From Streptomyces pinistramenti (lineage in GTDB: Bacteria > Actinomycetota > Actinomycetes > Streptomycetales > Streptomycetaceae), in the NCBI RefSeq assembly GCF_020564935.1, contig NZ_JAJCXB010000003.1, positions 186,001 to 250,000 of the forward strand: a stretch of 64,000 nt of DNA. Direction: 5' to 3'. The notes below the pieces were generated by a model. That model saw only the letters and a program-made list of their open reading frames with translations. It searched no databases and had not been told where the DNA came from. A program made the translations under genes and the position numbers. This document shows positions 55,295 to 64,000 of the stretch, in pieces; within the stretch, counting starts at the first letter, position 1; each line of letters opens with the position of its first letter.

Positions 55295-56677
55295 TCAGGC
55301 CCCGGCGGCCCGTACCGCCGCCGTGGCCTTCCTGGCCGCCACCAGTACCGGATCCCAGACCGGCGAGAACGGCGGTGCGTAGCCGAGGTCGAGCGCGGTC
55401 ATCTGCTCTACCGTCATCCGGGCGGTCAGCGCGACGGCCGCGATGTCCACCCGCTTGCCCGCGCCCTCGTGGCCGACGATCTGCACGCCGAGCAGCCGTC
55501 CCGTGCGGTGTTCGGCGAGCATCTTCACGTGCATCGGGCGGGCCCCCGGGTAGTAGCCCGCCTTGTCGGTCGACTCGATCGTCGCGGTGACGAACTGGAG
55601 CCCGGCCGCCTGCGCCTGGCGTTCGAGCAGTCCGGTGCGGGCGATTTCCAGATCGCAGACCTTGCTGACGGCGGTGCCCACGACACCGGGGAAGGTGGCG
55701 TAGCCGCCGCCCACGTTGGCGCCGATGACCTGGCCGTGCTTGTTGGCGTGGGTGCCCAGCGCGATGTGGCGGGTGCGGCCCGACACCAGGTCCCAGACCT
55801 CGACGCAGTCGCCGCCCGCCCAGATGTGCTCCTGGCCGCGTACCCGCATGGACAGGTCGGTGAGCAGCCCGCCGAATTCGCCGAGCGGCAGTCCTGCCGC
55901 GGCGGCCAGCGTCGTCTCGGGCTCCACCCCCAGGCCCAGCACGACCACGTCCGCCGGGTACTCGGCGTCCTCGGTGGCCACCGCGCGGGCCCGCCCGTCC
56001 GCGTCCGTCAGCACCTCGGTGACGTGCGCGCCGCGTACCGTTTCGATGCCCATCGCGCACATCGCCGTGTGCACAAGCGCGCCCATGTCCGGATCGAGGG
56101 TGGACATCGGCTGCTCGCCGCGGTCCAGGACCGTCACCTCGTACCCGCGGTGGATCAGCGCCTCGGCCATCTCGACGCCGATGTACCCGGCGCCGACGAC
56201 CACGGCGCGCCGGCCGGTGGCCGAGGTGAGCGTGTCCAGCAACGCGCGGCCGTCGTCCAGGGTCTGCACGCCGTGCACGCCCCGTGCGTCCATGCCCGGC
56301 AGGCGGGGCCGCAGCGGGCGGGCCCCGGTGGCGAGCACCAGTTTGTCGAAGCCGGTCCAGGACTCGCCGCCGCCGTCCAGCGTGCGGGCGCGCACCCGGC
56401 CGCGGTCCAGGTCGAGTTCGGTGACCTCGGTGCGCATCCGCAGATCGATGGCGCGGGCGCGGTGCTCCTCGGGCGTACGGGCGATCAGGCCGGCCGGCCC
56501 TTCGACCTCGCCGCCCACCCAGTACGGGATGCCGCAGGCCGAGTACGAGGTGAAATGGCCGCGTTCGAAGGCGGTGATGGCCAGTTCGCCGGGTTCCTTC
56601 AGGCGCCGGGCCTGCGAGGCGGCCGCCATTCCGGCCGCGTCGCCGCCGACCACCACCATTCGCTCCGCAGCCGCCAT
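55295..56677 (-). CDS. FAD/NAD(P)-dependent disulfide reductase (NADH oxidase/CoA-disulfide reductase type)
   Basis: A 460-residue flavoprotein. FAD-binding GGDAAGMAAASQARR opens it; the single redox cysteine is C48 in SYSACGIPYWVGG, the arrangement of CoA-disulfide reductase and NADH oxidase rather than the CxxxxC of glutathione reductase. The NAD domain is VVVGAGYIGVEMAEAL, and the second FAD motif is IWAGGDCVEV. The C-terminal dimerisation domain is normal. ATG at 56677 is the start. Convergent with hemE, with only four bases between the stops. Confidence 0.88.
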   Translation of the reverse strand: MAAAERMVVVGGDAAGMAAASQARRLKEPGELAITAFERGHFTSYSACGIPYWVGGEVEGPAGLIARTPEEHRARAIDLRMRTEVTELDLDRGRVRARTLDGGGESWTGFDKLVLATGARPLRPRLPGMDARGVHGVQTLDDGRALLDTLTSATGRRAVVVGAGYIGVEMAEALIHRGYEVTVLDRGEQPMSTLDPDMGALVHTAMCAMGIETVRGAHVTEVLTDADGRARAVATEDAEYPADVVVLGLGVEPETTLAAAAGLPLGEFGGLLTDLSMRVRGQEHIWAGGDCVEVWDLVSGRTRHIALGTHANKHGQVIGANVGGGYATFPGVVGTAVSKVCDLEIARTGLLERQAQAAGLQFVTATIESTDKAGYYPGARPMHVKMLAEHRTGRLLGVQIVGHEGAGKRVDIAAVALTARMTVEQMTALDLGYAPPFSPVWDPVLVAARKATAAVRAAGA

Positions 56678-56846
56678 GTCCTGTGCCCTTTCGCCGGGTT
56701 CGCCGTGTACCGCGGTGTCCGGCGGCCGGCCGGGGAGCCCCGGCGCCGTGGCCGTGCCGGGCCCGCACCACGTCGCCAGGCTACGGTGCGCGGCCGGCCG
56801 GTGCGGGCCCCGCAACGGGGACGCGGAGCCCGTCCCTTGCCGCCTC

Positions 56847-58043
56847 CTACCGTTCCAGTACGAGCGCCAGCCCCTGCCCCACGCCGATGCACAGTGCCGC
56901 CAGGCCCGTTCCCGAGCCCAGCGCGGCGAGTTGGTGGGCCACCGAGCCGGCCAGCCGGGCACCGGACGCGCCCAGCGGGTGGCCGATCGCGAGGGCGCCG
57001 CCGCGCGGATTGACCACCGTAGGGTCGAGGTCAGGCCACTGGCCGATGCAGCCCAGCGCCTGGGCCGCGAACGCCTCGTTCAGCTCGAAGGCCACCACCT
57101 CGCCGAAGCCACGCCCCGACCGGTCGAGGGCCCGGCGCACCGCCTCCACCGGGCCGAGCCCGAACAGCTGCGGCTCCACGCCGGTCACCGCGCTCGCCCG
57201 GATCCGGGCCAGCGGTTCGCGCCCTGTGGCCCGCAGCCCCTCCTCGTCGGCCAGCAGCAGGGCGGCCGCGCCATCGCTGAGCGGCGAGGAGTTGCCCGCG
57301 GTGACCGTGCCGCCGGCCGTACGGAACACCGGCTTCAGCTTGGACAGCGACTCCAGCGAGGATCCCTCGCGGAGCGACTCGTCCCGCTCCAGTGACGCCT
57401 CGGGCAGCGGCACGACCTCCGTGTCGTAGGCGCCCTCCTGCCAGGCGCGCACCGCTTTCTGGTGGCTGGCCAGCGCGAACACGTCCTGCTGTTCGCGGGT
57501 GATGCCGTGCCGGTCGGCGATCAGTTCGGCGCCTTCGCCGAGCGAGACCGTCCACTCGGGCCGCATCCGCGGATTGACCATCCGCCAGCCCAGGGTCGTG
57601 GAGGACAGCTCCTGATGGCCCGCGGGAAAGGCGCTTTCGGGCTTGCGCAGGACGTACGGTGCGCGGCTCATCGACTCGACGCCGCCCGCCACCGCGAGGT
57701 GCGCGTCGCCGAGCGCGAGGGCACGGGCCATCTGGACGACCGCTTCCAGGCCCGAGCCGCACAGCCGGTTGACGGTCACGCCGGGCACCGTGACCGGCAG
57801 GCCGGCCAGCAGCACGGCCATCCGCGCGACGTTGCGGTTGTCCTCACCCGCGCCGTTCGCGTCGCCGAAACAGACGTCGTCGATCCGCGCCGGATCCAGC
57901 GCGGGGGTGCGGCCCACCAGCGCCTTGAGCACGTGCGCGGCGAGGTCGTCGGGCCGGAGCCCGGCCAGCCCGCCGCCGTACTTGCCGACGGGGGTCCGTA
58001 CGGCATCGACGATGTAGACATCCCGTACGCGGTGGTCGGTCAT
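56847..58043 (-). CDS. Thiolase (acetyl-CoA acyltransferase/3-oxoadipyl-CoA thiolase type)
   Basis: A 398-residue thiolase. Catalytic C95 in VNRLCGSGLEAV, FELNEAFAAQALGCI, GGALAIGHPLGASGA with the active His, and CIGVGQGLALV with the second Cys. The N-terminus VRDVYIVDAVRTPVGKYGGG resembles PcaF-like 3-oxoadipyl-CoA thiolases, but the family also contains ketothiolases. ATG at 58043. It precedes the flavin disulfide reductase on the same strand, 169 bases apart. Confidence 0.9.
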   Translation of the reverse strand: MTDHRVRDVYIVDAVRTPVGKYGGGLAGLRPDDLAAHVLKALVGRTPALDPARIDDVCFGDANGAGEDNRNVARMAVLLAGLPVTVPGVTVNRLCGSGLEAVVQMARALALGDAHLAVAGGVESMSRAPYVLRKPESAFPAGHQELSSTTLGWRMVNPRMRPEWTVSLGEGAELIADRHGITREQQDVFALASHQKAVRAWQEGAYDTEVVPLPEASLERDESLREGSSLESLSKLKPVFRTAGGTVTAGNSSPLSDGAAALLLADEEGLRATGREPLARIRASAVTGVEPQLFGLGPVEAVRRALDRSGRGFGEVVAFELNEAFAAQALGCIGQWPDLDPTVVNPRGGALAIGHPLGASGARLAGSVAHQLAALGSGTGLAALCIGVGQGLALVLER

Positions 58044-58318
58044 CGGATGACGTCCTCGCTGTCCTCGCGCGGTGGGCGCGCTCCGGGCTCGGCGGTGGGC
58101 GGGCGGCAGAAAGATCGTCGTCGCCCGCACCGAGTCTTTGCCCGGCACCGTCCGGTGTCAACGGGGCCACCGGCCACCTTCCGGACGCACGGCAGAGCGG
58201 GCCGCCCGAGGCCAAGTGGCCTGCGGGGACTGTCCGTTCGGCGGCGCCGGGAGCGAAGCCCGGGGGCTCCGGAGCGGCCCCGGACAGGGCGCCGGGCGGA
58301 CTCTGAGAGAGTGGGGGC

Positions 58319-59773
58319 ATGAGCGCAGCGCACACCAGTACGGGCCGGGCGGCCGGCAGCACCGGGCACGTGATCGTCATCGGAGGCGGCATCTCCGGGC
58401 TCGCGGCGGCGCACCGCCTGCTCGAAGGCGGCGCCAAGGTCACCGTCCTGGAGGCATCGAGCCGGCTCGGCGGCAAGCTGCGCGCCGGGGAGATCGCCGG
58501 CGTCCCGGTCGACCTGGGTGCCGAATCGATGCTGGCCAGGCGGCCGGAAGCGGTGGCGCTCGCCCGCGCGGTGGGACTCGGCGACCGGCTTTCGCCGCCC
58601 ACCACCGCGTCGGCCTCCCTGTGGACCCGCGGCGCGCTCCGCCCGATGCCCAAGGGGCATGTCATGGGCGTCCCTGGTGACCTCGGCCCGCTGGCGGCCT
58701 CCGGGGTGCTCTCCCCGGAAGGGCTCGACCGCATCGGCCGGGACGCGACGCTTGAACGCACCGAAGCGGGCGAGGACGTCGCGGTCGGCGCGTACGTCGC
58801 CGCCCGGCTCGGCCGTGAGGTCGTCGACCGGCTGGTGGAACCGCTGCTCGGCGGGGTCTACGCCGGTGACGCCTACCGCATCTCGATGCGCGCCGCCGTC
58901 CCCCAGCTCTTCGAGGCCGCCCGCTCCCAGCGGTCCCTGCTCGACGGCGTCCGCGCCCTCCAGGCCCGCACCGCCGCCGCGTCGCCGCCCGGCGGCCCGG
59001 TCTTCATGGGCATCGACGGCGGCATCGGGACGCTGCCCGGCGCCGTCGCCGACGCGGTCCGCGCGTCCGGCGGGGAGATCCTGCTCCACACCCGCGTCCA
59101 GGGCCTGCGGTGGACCGGCGAGGAGGGCTGGGAGGCCCGCGTCGGCGACCGTGTCCTCGCGGCCGACGCGGTGATCATGGCCGCGCCCGCGGGCGACGCG
59201 GCGCGCCTCATCGGACCGGACTGCCCGGCCGCCGCCACCGAACTGGCCACCGTCGACTACGCCTCGATGGCCCTGATCACCATGGCCTTCCGCCGCGCCG
59301 ACCTGGGCCGGGTGCCCGCGGGCAGCGGCTTCCTCGTCCCGCCGGTCGACGGCCGCCGGATCAAGGCGTCGACGTTCGCGAGCCACAAGTGGGGCTGGAT
59401 CGCGGACGCCGACCCCGAGCTGTTCGTGCTGCGCACCTCCGTCGGGCGGTTCGGTGACGACGCCGATCTCAAGCGCGAGGACGCCGAGCTGGTGGATCTT
59501 TCGCTCGGCGATCTCGGCGAGGCGGTGGGCCTCGCCGCGCGGCCCGTGGCGTCCACCGTCACCCGCTGGGACGGCGGGTTGCCGCAGTACACCGTCGGCC
59601 ATGTGGAGCGGGTCGCGCGGATCCGGGCGGCGGTCGGCGCGCTGCCGGGCGTCCTGCGGGTGTGCGGCGCGGTCTACGACGGCGTCGGCATTCCGGCCTG
59701 TGTCGGCTCGGCCCGCCGGGCCGCCGACGAGGTACTGGGCACCCTGGCGCCGGGTTCGTCCGGGGGCGAGTGA
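58319..59773 (+). CDS. hemY: Protoporphyrinogen/coproporphyrinogen oxidase HemY type
   Basis: A 484-residue FAD enzyme. [20 protein letters not shown] binds the dinucleotide; [19 protein letters not shown] and [20 protein letters not shown] are typical of HemG/HemY of actinobacteria. In these bacteria it oxidises coproporphyrinogen III to coproporphyrin III, ahead of ferrochelatase and HemQ. ATG at 58319 is preceded by GAGAGTGGGGGC. hemQ follows after 11 bases, so both are co-transcribed. Confidence 0.92.
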   Translation: MSAAHTSTGRAAGSTGHVIVIGGGISGLAAAHRLLEGGAKVTVLEASSRLGGKLRAGEIAGVPVDLGAESMLARRPEAVALARAVGLGDRLSPPTTASASLWTRGALRPMPKGHVMGVPGDLGPLAASGVLSPEGLDRIGRDATLERTEAGEDVAVGAYVAARLGREVVDRLVEPLLGGVYAGDAYRISMRAAVPQLFEAARSQRSLLDGVRALQARTAAASPPGGPVFMGIDGGIGTLPGAVADAVRASGGEILLHTRVQGLRWTGEEGWEARVGDRVLAADAVIMAAPAGDAARLIGPDCPAAATELATVDYASMALITMAFRRADLGRVPAGSGFLVPPVDGRRIKASTFASHKWGWIADADPELFVLRTSVGRFGDDADLKREDAELVDLSLGDLGEAVGLAARPVASTVTRWDGGLPQYTVGHVERVARIRAAVGALPGVLRVCGAVYDGVGIPACVGSARRAADEVLGTLAPGSSGGE

Positions 59774-59784
59774 GAATGGTCGGT

Positions 59785-60522
59785 ATGACAGACGCTTCCA
59801 CCCCAGAACAGACCAGCCCGGAGAAGGCCCCGAACGCCGGCAAGAAGGCGAAGGACCTCAACGAGACGATCCGCTACACCCTGTGGTCGGTCTTCCGGCT
59901 GCGTGAGGTCCTGCCGGAGGACCGCAGCGGCTTCGCCGGCGAGGTCGATGAGCTGTTCGAGCAGCTCGCCGCCAAGGACGTCGTGGTGCGCGGCACCTAC
60001 GACGTGTCCGGCCTGCGCGCCGACGCCGACGTCATGATCTGGTGGCACTCGGAGAGCTCCGACGCGCTCCAGGAGGCGTTCAACCTCTTCCGTCGCACCC
60101 GCCTCGGCCGCGCCCTCGATCCGGTGTGGTCGAACATGGCGCTGCACCGCCCCGCCGAGTTCAACAAGTCGCACATCCCGGCGTTCCTCGCCGACGAGAA
60201 GGCCCGCGACTACGTGAGCGTCTACCCGTTCGTGCGCTCCTACGACTGGTACCTGCTCCCCGACGAGGACCGCCGCAAGATGCTCGCCGACCACGGCAAG
60301 ATGGCGCGCGGCTTCCCCGATGTCCGGGCCAACACCGTGCCCTCGTTCTCGCTCGGCGACTACGAGTGGATCCTGGCGTTCGAGGCCGACGAGCTGTACC
60401 GCATCGTCGACCTGATGCGGCATCTGCGCGGCTCCGAGGCGCGTCGCCACGTCCGTGAAGAGGTTCCGTTCTACACGGGCCGCCGCAAGCCGGTCGCCGA
60501 GCTGGTCGCAGGACTGGCCTGA
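59785..60522 (+). CDS. hemQ: Coproheme decarboxylase HemQ (chlorite-dismutase-like)
   Basis: A 245-residue protein of the chlorite dismutase fold. It decarboxylates coproheme to haem b with peroxide, the last step of the coproporphyrin-dependent pathway. Conserved stretches include [40 protein letters not shown] and [20 protein letters not shown] (proximal His region). The N-terminus is a Lys/Glu/Thr-rich tail. ATG at 59785 (MTDASTPEQ) is preferred over an ATG three codons earlier. The last gene of the hemY-hemQ unit. Confidence 0.93.
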   Translation: MTDASTPEQTSPEKAPNAGKKAKDLNETIRYTLWSVFRLREVLPEDRSGFAGEVDELFEQLAAKDVVVRGTYDVSGLRADADVMIWWHSESSDALQEAFNLFRRTRLGRALDPVWSNMALHRPAEFNKSHIPAFLADEKARDYVSVYPFVRSYDWYLLPDEDRRKMLADHGKMARGFPDVRANTVPSFSLGDYEWILAFEADELYRIVDLMRHLRGSEARRHVREEVPFYTGRRKPVAELVAGLA

Positions 60523-60533
60523 CCCGGACAGCG

Positions 60534-60565
60534 CTGCGGGCCGCCCGGGGAAGGGCGGCCCGCAG
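60534..60565. terminator. Strong terminator after hemQ
   Basis: CTGCGGGCCGCCC (60534-60546) and GGGCGGCCCGCAG (60553-60565) form a perfect 13-base stem. It sits between convergent genes. Confidence 0.88.
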
Positions 60566-60579
60566 TGTCGTCACATGCC

Positions 60580-62295
60580 TTACGGGTGGGCCACCACGTG
60601 CGGCTTCTGTGCCTGCCGGGACCTGTGGGACGGCGCGTCCGGCCGCGGCTCGGCCCGCGGACCGCAGTACACCCGGTGCGAGGGCATCCGCCCGTGCAGC
60701 AGGTACGCCTCGGTGTACGTGTTCACGCAGGCGTTGGCGCCGAGCGCGATGCCGTGCGTGCCGGAGCCCCGCTCGGTGACCAACGAGGAGCCGGGCAGCC
60801 TGCGTTGGAGTTCCAGCGCGCCCGGATACGGCGTCGCCCCGTCCCGCTCGGCGGCCATCAGCAGCACCGGAGGCAGCGCGCCGGGCGCCGTACGGATGTC
60901 GACCGGACCGTGCCGCCCGTGCAGCGCGCCGTCCGCGTGGACGGCCGCCACCTGGCGCGCGGCCTCGGCGATCTCGTCGCCGCCCGGGTTCTTCGACGCG
61001 CCGCCCGCTGCCTTGCGGACCGCGGCCGACAGACCGTCGGCCGCCGATTCCTTCGGTTCGGGCCAGAACGCGCACGGCAGGTTCATCCAGGCGTTGTCCC
61101 AGGTCGCGAACGGTGCCCTGCGCGAGACGTCCGTGTTGTCCCGGTCCCAGGTGCTCAGGTCGTGCGGCCAGGCGGCGTCGTTGCACTCGACGGTGGTGTA
61201 GACGGCGTTGCTGTTCTCCGCGTCGGCCGCGTCCTCCGGGCGCGGCCCCGCCTGGGTGACCAGCGGCTTCGGATTGCCCCGTACGTACTCCGCCAGTGCC
61301 TCGGCGCGCGCCGGCCAATAGGCGTCGTTGTAGCCGACGTTGAGGAATGACTCCTGCAACTGGGCGGGCCCGACCCGGCCGCCCGCCGGATGCTTGCGGA
61401 CCTGCTGGGCCACCTTGTCGTAGGCGCGCTGGACGGCCTGCGCCGTCGTACCGAGGTGGTAGACGCCGTGGTGCTTGGCGACCCAGCTGCGCCAGTCGTT
61501 CCAGCGGCCTTCGAAGGCGACGTTCTGGTCGAGGTTGTTGCGGTACCAGATCTGCCGGGGATCGGGGTCGACGATGCTGTCGAAGATCATCCGACGGACG
61601 TGGCCGGGGAAGAGGGTGGCGTAGATGGCCCCGAAGTAGGTGCCGTACGACGCCCCCATGTACGTCAGCTTCCGCTCGCCGAGGCCGGCCCGCAGCATGT
61701 CCAGGTCGCGGGCGTTGTTCACGGAGTCGTAGAAGGGCAGGTCGGCCCCCGCACGCCGGGCGCAGCCCTGTGCGTATGCCTTGGCCTGCGCGGTCTTGTG
61801 CCGCTTGAACGCCTCGGTGGGATGCACCTGGCTGTCCGACGGCGCCTTCGCGAACTTCTCCGGGTCCTGGCACGACAGCGGCGCCGACCGTCCGACGCCG
61901 CGCGGCGCGTAGCCGACGAAGTCGTAGGCGCGGGCGGTCCTGCGCCACTTGGACAGCGAGCCGTAGAGCGGGAAATCCATGCTGGAGCCGCCGGGCCCGC
62001 CGGGGTTGAAGACCAGCGCGCCCTGCCGCTCCTTGGGCGCGGTGGCGCGGATCCGGCTGACCGTGAGCTTGATCTTTTTGCCCTCGGGGCGCGCGTAGTC
62101 GAGAGGGACGGTGAGGGTGCCGCATTCGACGGTCGACGGCAGATGTTCCACGGGGGCGCAGCGGCCGAAGGAGATGGGGTGCGGAACGGGGGCGGGCGGC
62201 GCGGCCGATGCCCCGGTGGCGCCGTCCGCGGGGGCGGTGGCGAGGGCGCTCAAAACCAGCGACCCGATGGTCCCGTACAACGCGAGTGCTCTCAC
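60580..62295 (-). CDS. Secreted alpha/beta-hydrolase, tripeptidyl-aminopeptidase type
   Basis: A 571-residue exported enzyme. The signal peptide is VRALALYGTIGSLVLSALAT with cleavage near ADGATGASA. The hydrolase core shows LVFNPGGPGGSSMDF (oxyanion hole) and nucleophile elbow GASYGTYFGA; the TAP-like C-terminal domain has LMAAERDGATPYPGAL with the likely acid and GSGTHGIAL with the His. It probably removes short peptides from the N-terminus of extracellular proteins. GTG at 62295 has AAGGGACGG upstream. Confidence 0.88.
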   Translation of the reverse strand: MRALALYGTIGSLVLSALATAPADGATGASAAPPAPVPHPISFGRCAPVEHLPSTVECGTLTVPLDYARPEGKKIKLTVSRIRATAPKERQGALVFNPGGPGGSSMDFPLYGSLSKWRRTARAYDFVGYAPRGVGRSAPLSCQDPEKFAKAPSDSQVHPTEAFKRHKTAQAKAYAQGCARRAGADLPFYDSVNNARDLDMLRAGLGERKLTYMGASYGTYFGAIYATLFPGHVRRMIFDSIVDPDPRQIWYRNNLDQNVAFEGRWNDWRSWVAKHHGVYHLGTTAQAVQRAYDKVAQQVRKHPAGGRVGPAQLQESFLNVGYNDAYWPARAEALAEYVRGNPKPLVTQAGPRPEDAADAENSNAVYTTVECNDAAWPHDLSTWDRDNTDVSRRAPFATWDNAWMNLPCAFWPEPKESAADGLSAAVRKAAGGASKNPGGDEIAEAARQVAAVHADGALHGRHGPVDIRTAPGALPPVLLMAAERDGATPYPGALELQRRLPGSSLVTERGSGTHGIALGANACVNTYTEAYLLHGRMPSHRVYCGPRAEPRPDAPSHRSRQAQKPHVVAHP

Positions 62296-62425
62296 GAGCC
62301 GTCCCTTCGTATGGTGCGTGGCGTACGGCGTGCGGCCGTCCTCGTTCGGCCGCATGCCGTGCATACAAAAGGGATAGTTGGGGTGGTGGTTGCCGAAGTA
62401 AAGCACCGGGCGCCGGTGTCGGCTG

Positions 62426-63214
62426 CTATGCCCCGGAAGAGTGGAGCGCGGCCCGCAGCGCGGGGTCGGCCAGCGTGCGGGGGCCGTGCAGGGCGAGCGC
62501 GGTGAGGGCGTCGCGGGCCCCTGCGCGCTGCCCGCAGCCGGCGGGCGTGACGCGTGCGGCGGCCCGGCGCAGCAGGTGTTCGCCCGCGGTGGTCGCCCAG
62601 CGCGCGGCGGGGCGGGCCTCGCCGCGCGCCATCGCCCAGGTGCCCGTCGTCAGGATCAGGGGTAGCGCGAACCACGCGAGCAGCAGCCCGGTGTCGCGGT
62701 CCTGGGGGCCCGACCACAGGGCCGCGGCGGCCGCCAGCAGGATCAGCAGGGTGGCGGCCCGGACCTGGCGGACCGCGGTGCCGACGCCGGTGCGGCCGGC
62801 TGCCGACGGTGTGAGGCCGGTGGCGACCAGTTCGTCCGCCAGGGAGCGGAGCGTGGGGGTCCTGGCGAGCCCCTCGCGCACCGCGGGTATCCGGTGCTGC
62901 CCGCCCGGTCCTATGGCGGCGAGCACGGCGCATTCGACGGCGTCCCGGCCGACCGGGTCGACGACGGTGGCCCAGCCGGTGGGGGCGAGCAGCAGCCGGC
63001 GCTGCCGTGCCATCGACACCAGCGTGACGTCGGCGACCCGGTCGGGCCCGCCGGCCAGGAATGCCGTCTCGTACAGGGTCGGCCCGTCCGGCTCGCGGGG
63101 GCTGGGCGCCTTTGACGCGGCGTCACCGGGCAGGGGGACGGCGGCGGCCCGGCACACCCGGACGCAGGAGACGACGGCGGCGGTCACGGCGATGGTGAGG
63201 AAGAGGAGCCACAT
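62426..63214 (-). CDS. TIGR04222-type membrane protein
   Basis: A 262-residue protein with an N-terminal membrane anchor, the conserved middle segment YETAFLAGGPDRVADVTLVS and two hydrophobic segments later (TLLILLAAAAALW; LLLAWFALPLILTTGTW). This pattern fits the TIGR04222 family, often found in tandem with Gly/Cys-rich partners. Function unknown. ATG at 63214. Co-directional with the partial gene at the window end. Confidence 0.72.
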   Translation of the reverse strand: MWLLFLTIAVTAAVVSCVRVCRAAAVPLPGDAASKAPSPREPDGPTLYETAFLAGGPDRVADVTLVSMARQRRLLLAPTGWATVVDPVGRDAVECAVLAAIGPGGQHRIPAVREGLARTPTLRSLADELVATGLTPSAAGRTGVGTAVRQVRAATLLILLAAAAALWSGPQDRDTGLLLAWFALPLILTTGTWAMARGEARPAARWATTAGEHLLRRAAARVTPAGCGQRAGARDALTALALHGPRTLADPALRAALHSSGA

Positions 63215-63321
63215 GGCGGAGGTTCTACGGGAACGGAGCCCGTGCCGCCACGCCATTTCTCCCTGTGCGGAAAACCGCCTGGCGGGCCGGGCGTTGGCGT
63301 GTGCCCCCGCCCGGCGCGGAC

Positions 63322-64000
63322 TCAGCTGCCACAGCTGGAGCCACCACTGCCACACGAGGACCCGCCGCCGCATGAGGACCCGCCGCCACACGAAGAACCT
63401 CCACACGAAGATCCTCCGCCGCACGACGAATGGCTCCCGCCCCCGGAGTGGCCCCCGCCCCCGCTGCTCCCGCAGGACGAGCCGCCGCCGCAGCCCGAAC
63501 TCCCGCACCCCGAACCGCCGTCGGAGCCCGCGCACCAGGCGGTACCCGACACGTCACCCGGCGGGGTCCAGCCACCGCTGTCACCCGACGAGGACCCGGT
63601 GGAGGCGCCGGAGAAGCCGCCGGGTGCGGCGGTGGCCATCGTGAGCTGCGCGTCCGTCAGGTGCCGGCGGAGCATCTCGTCGCCCACCAGGGCCGCGCCG
63701 CCCACCGCCACCAGCAGCGCCGCCGGCAGAACGTCCCCGCGGCCCAGGGCTCCGGGGCCGTGGACGGCCTGCGAGGCGCGCAGCGCGAGGGCGCCGGGAA
63801 CGGTGAGCCGACGGGGTTGCGACCTGCAGGCCGTGCCGATGACGATCCCGAGGATCATGGCGGGGACGATGACGACGACGGTGGGCACCTCGTCCGCGTG
63901 GTCCCCGATGTCGCCGGTCAGCGTCAGCAGCACGGTGACCAGGAGCAGCACGACGCAGGCCGGCACCTGGAGCCGGGCCCACCGCCGCCAGATCCGGCCG
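63322..64000 (-). CDS. Membrane protein with Gly/Ser/Cys-rich C-terminal tail (5' part outside window)
   Basis: The frame stays open to the window end, so the start is missing. Visible are a hydrophobic pair (VVLLLVTVLLTLTGDIGD; VVIVPAMILGIVIGT), a soluble region with LVGDEMLRRHLTDAQLT, and a tail of about 75 residues made almost only of Gly, Ser and Cys with CGGGSS-like units. It resembles the TIGR04222 partner proteins. The tail may be an extracellular glycine/cysteine-rich extension or an unstructured linker. Role unknown. Confidence 0.65.
   Translation of the reverse strand, partial: GRIWRRWARLQVPACVVLLLVTVLLTLTGDIGDHADEVPTVVVIVPAMILGIVIGTACRSQPRRLTVPGALALRASQAVHGPGALGRGDVLPAALLVAVGGAALVGDEMLRRHLTDAQLTMATAAPGGFSGASTGSSSGDSGGWTPPGDVSGTAWCAGSDGGSGCGSSGCGGGSSCGSSGGGGHSGGGSHSSCGGGSSCGGSSCGGGSSCGGGSSCGSGGSSCGS

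Overview
The window is GC-rich actinobacterial chromosome, almost certainly Streptomyces. The reasons are the strong third-position GC bias, frequent GTG starts, rare TTA codons confined to accessory genes, and a gene order (ngcEFG, ROK regulator, xylFGH, dxs, fadBA, RNase D, hemE, hemY/hemQ) that from memory matches a conserved Streptomyces core segment. No tRNA, rRNA, CRISPR array, transposase or integrase was recognised.

Left part (1-12.5 kb): the 3' part of a Pnkp RNA-repair gene; arginine deiminase and ornithine carbamoyltransferase (arginine deiminase pathway); a MerR regulator divergent from an MFS exporter, with a clear operator between them; an APC amino-acid permease; two adjacent regulators of the gamma-butyrolactone-receptor type, one with three TTA codons; a HAD phosphatase whose promoter overlaps an ARE-like site; a secreted protein; and a two-domain VOC protein.

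Accessory island (12.5-21 kb): a graveyard of broken genes (cytochrome P450, GNAT acetyltransferase, carboxymuconolactone decarboxylase, TPR protein, GT4 glycosyltransferase). It is followed by an intact translationally coupled pair of divergent dCTP-deaminase-like genes that have lost complementary catalytic residues. Then come a TTA-containing HAD phosphatase, a glycosyltransferase with a WGGED motif, and a frameshifted NRPS-type condensation-domain gene. I read this as an eroded specialised-metabolism locus, possibly partly alive at 15.6-19.3 kb.

Core segment (21-64 kb): an HTH-MurA fusion protein with its own operator; a membrane protein with a YtrA-type GntR regulator; an acetyltransferase; a DinB-like protein; a quinone-oxidoreductase/HxlR pair bracketed by short repeats; aconitase with a TamR-like palindrome and an iron box upstream; a secreted GH92 alpha-mannosidase; the NgcEFG N-acetylglucosamine/chitobiose importer with a DasR-like site; a ROK regulator; the XylFGH sugar importer; Dxs; a second amino-acid permease; a NYN-type protein; the FadB/FadA beta-oxidation pair; a PepSY lipoprotein; RNase D; a NarL-type regulator; DUF3000; haem genes hemE, hemY and hemQ, interrupted by a flavin disulfide reductase and a thiolase; a secreted TAP-like hydrolase; and two TIGR04222-type membrane proteins, the last running off the window.

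Functional themes are arginine catabolism, chitin- and plant-sugar uptake under DasR/ROK-type control, central carbon metabolism tied to iron or redox state, fatty-acid oxidation, coproporphyrin-dependent haem synthesis, and a decayed secondary-metabolism island.
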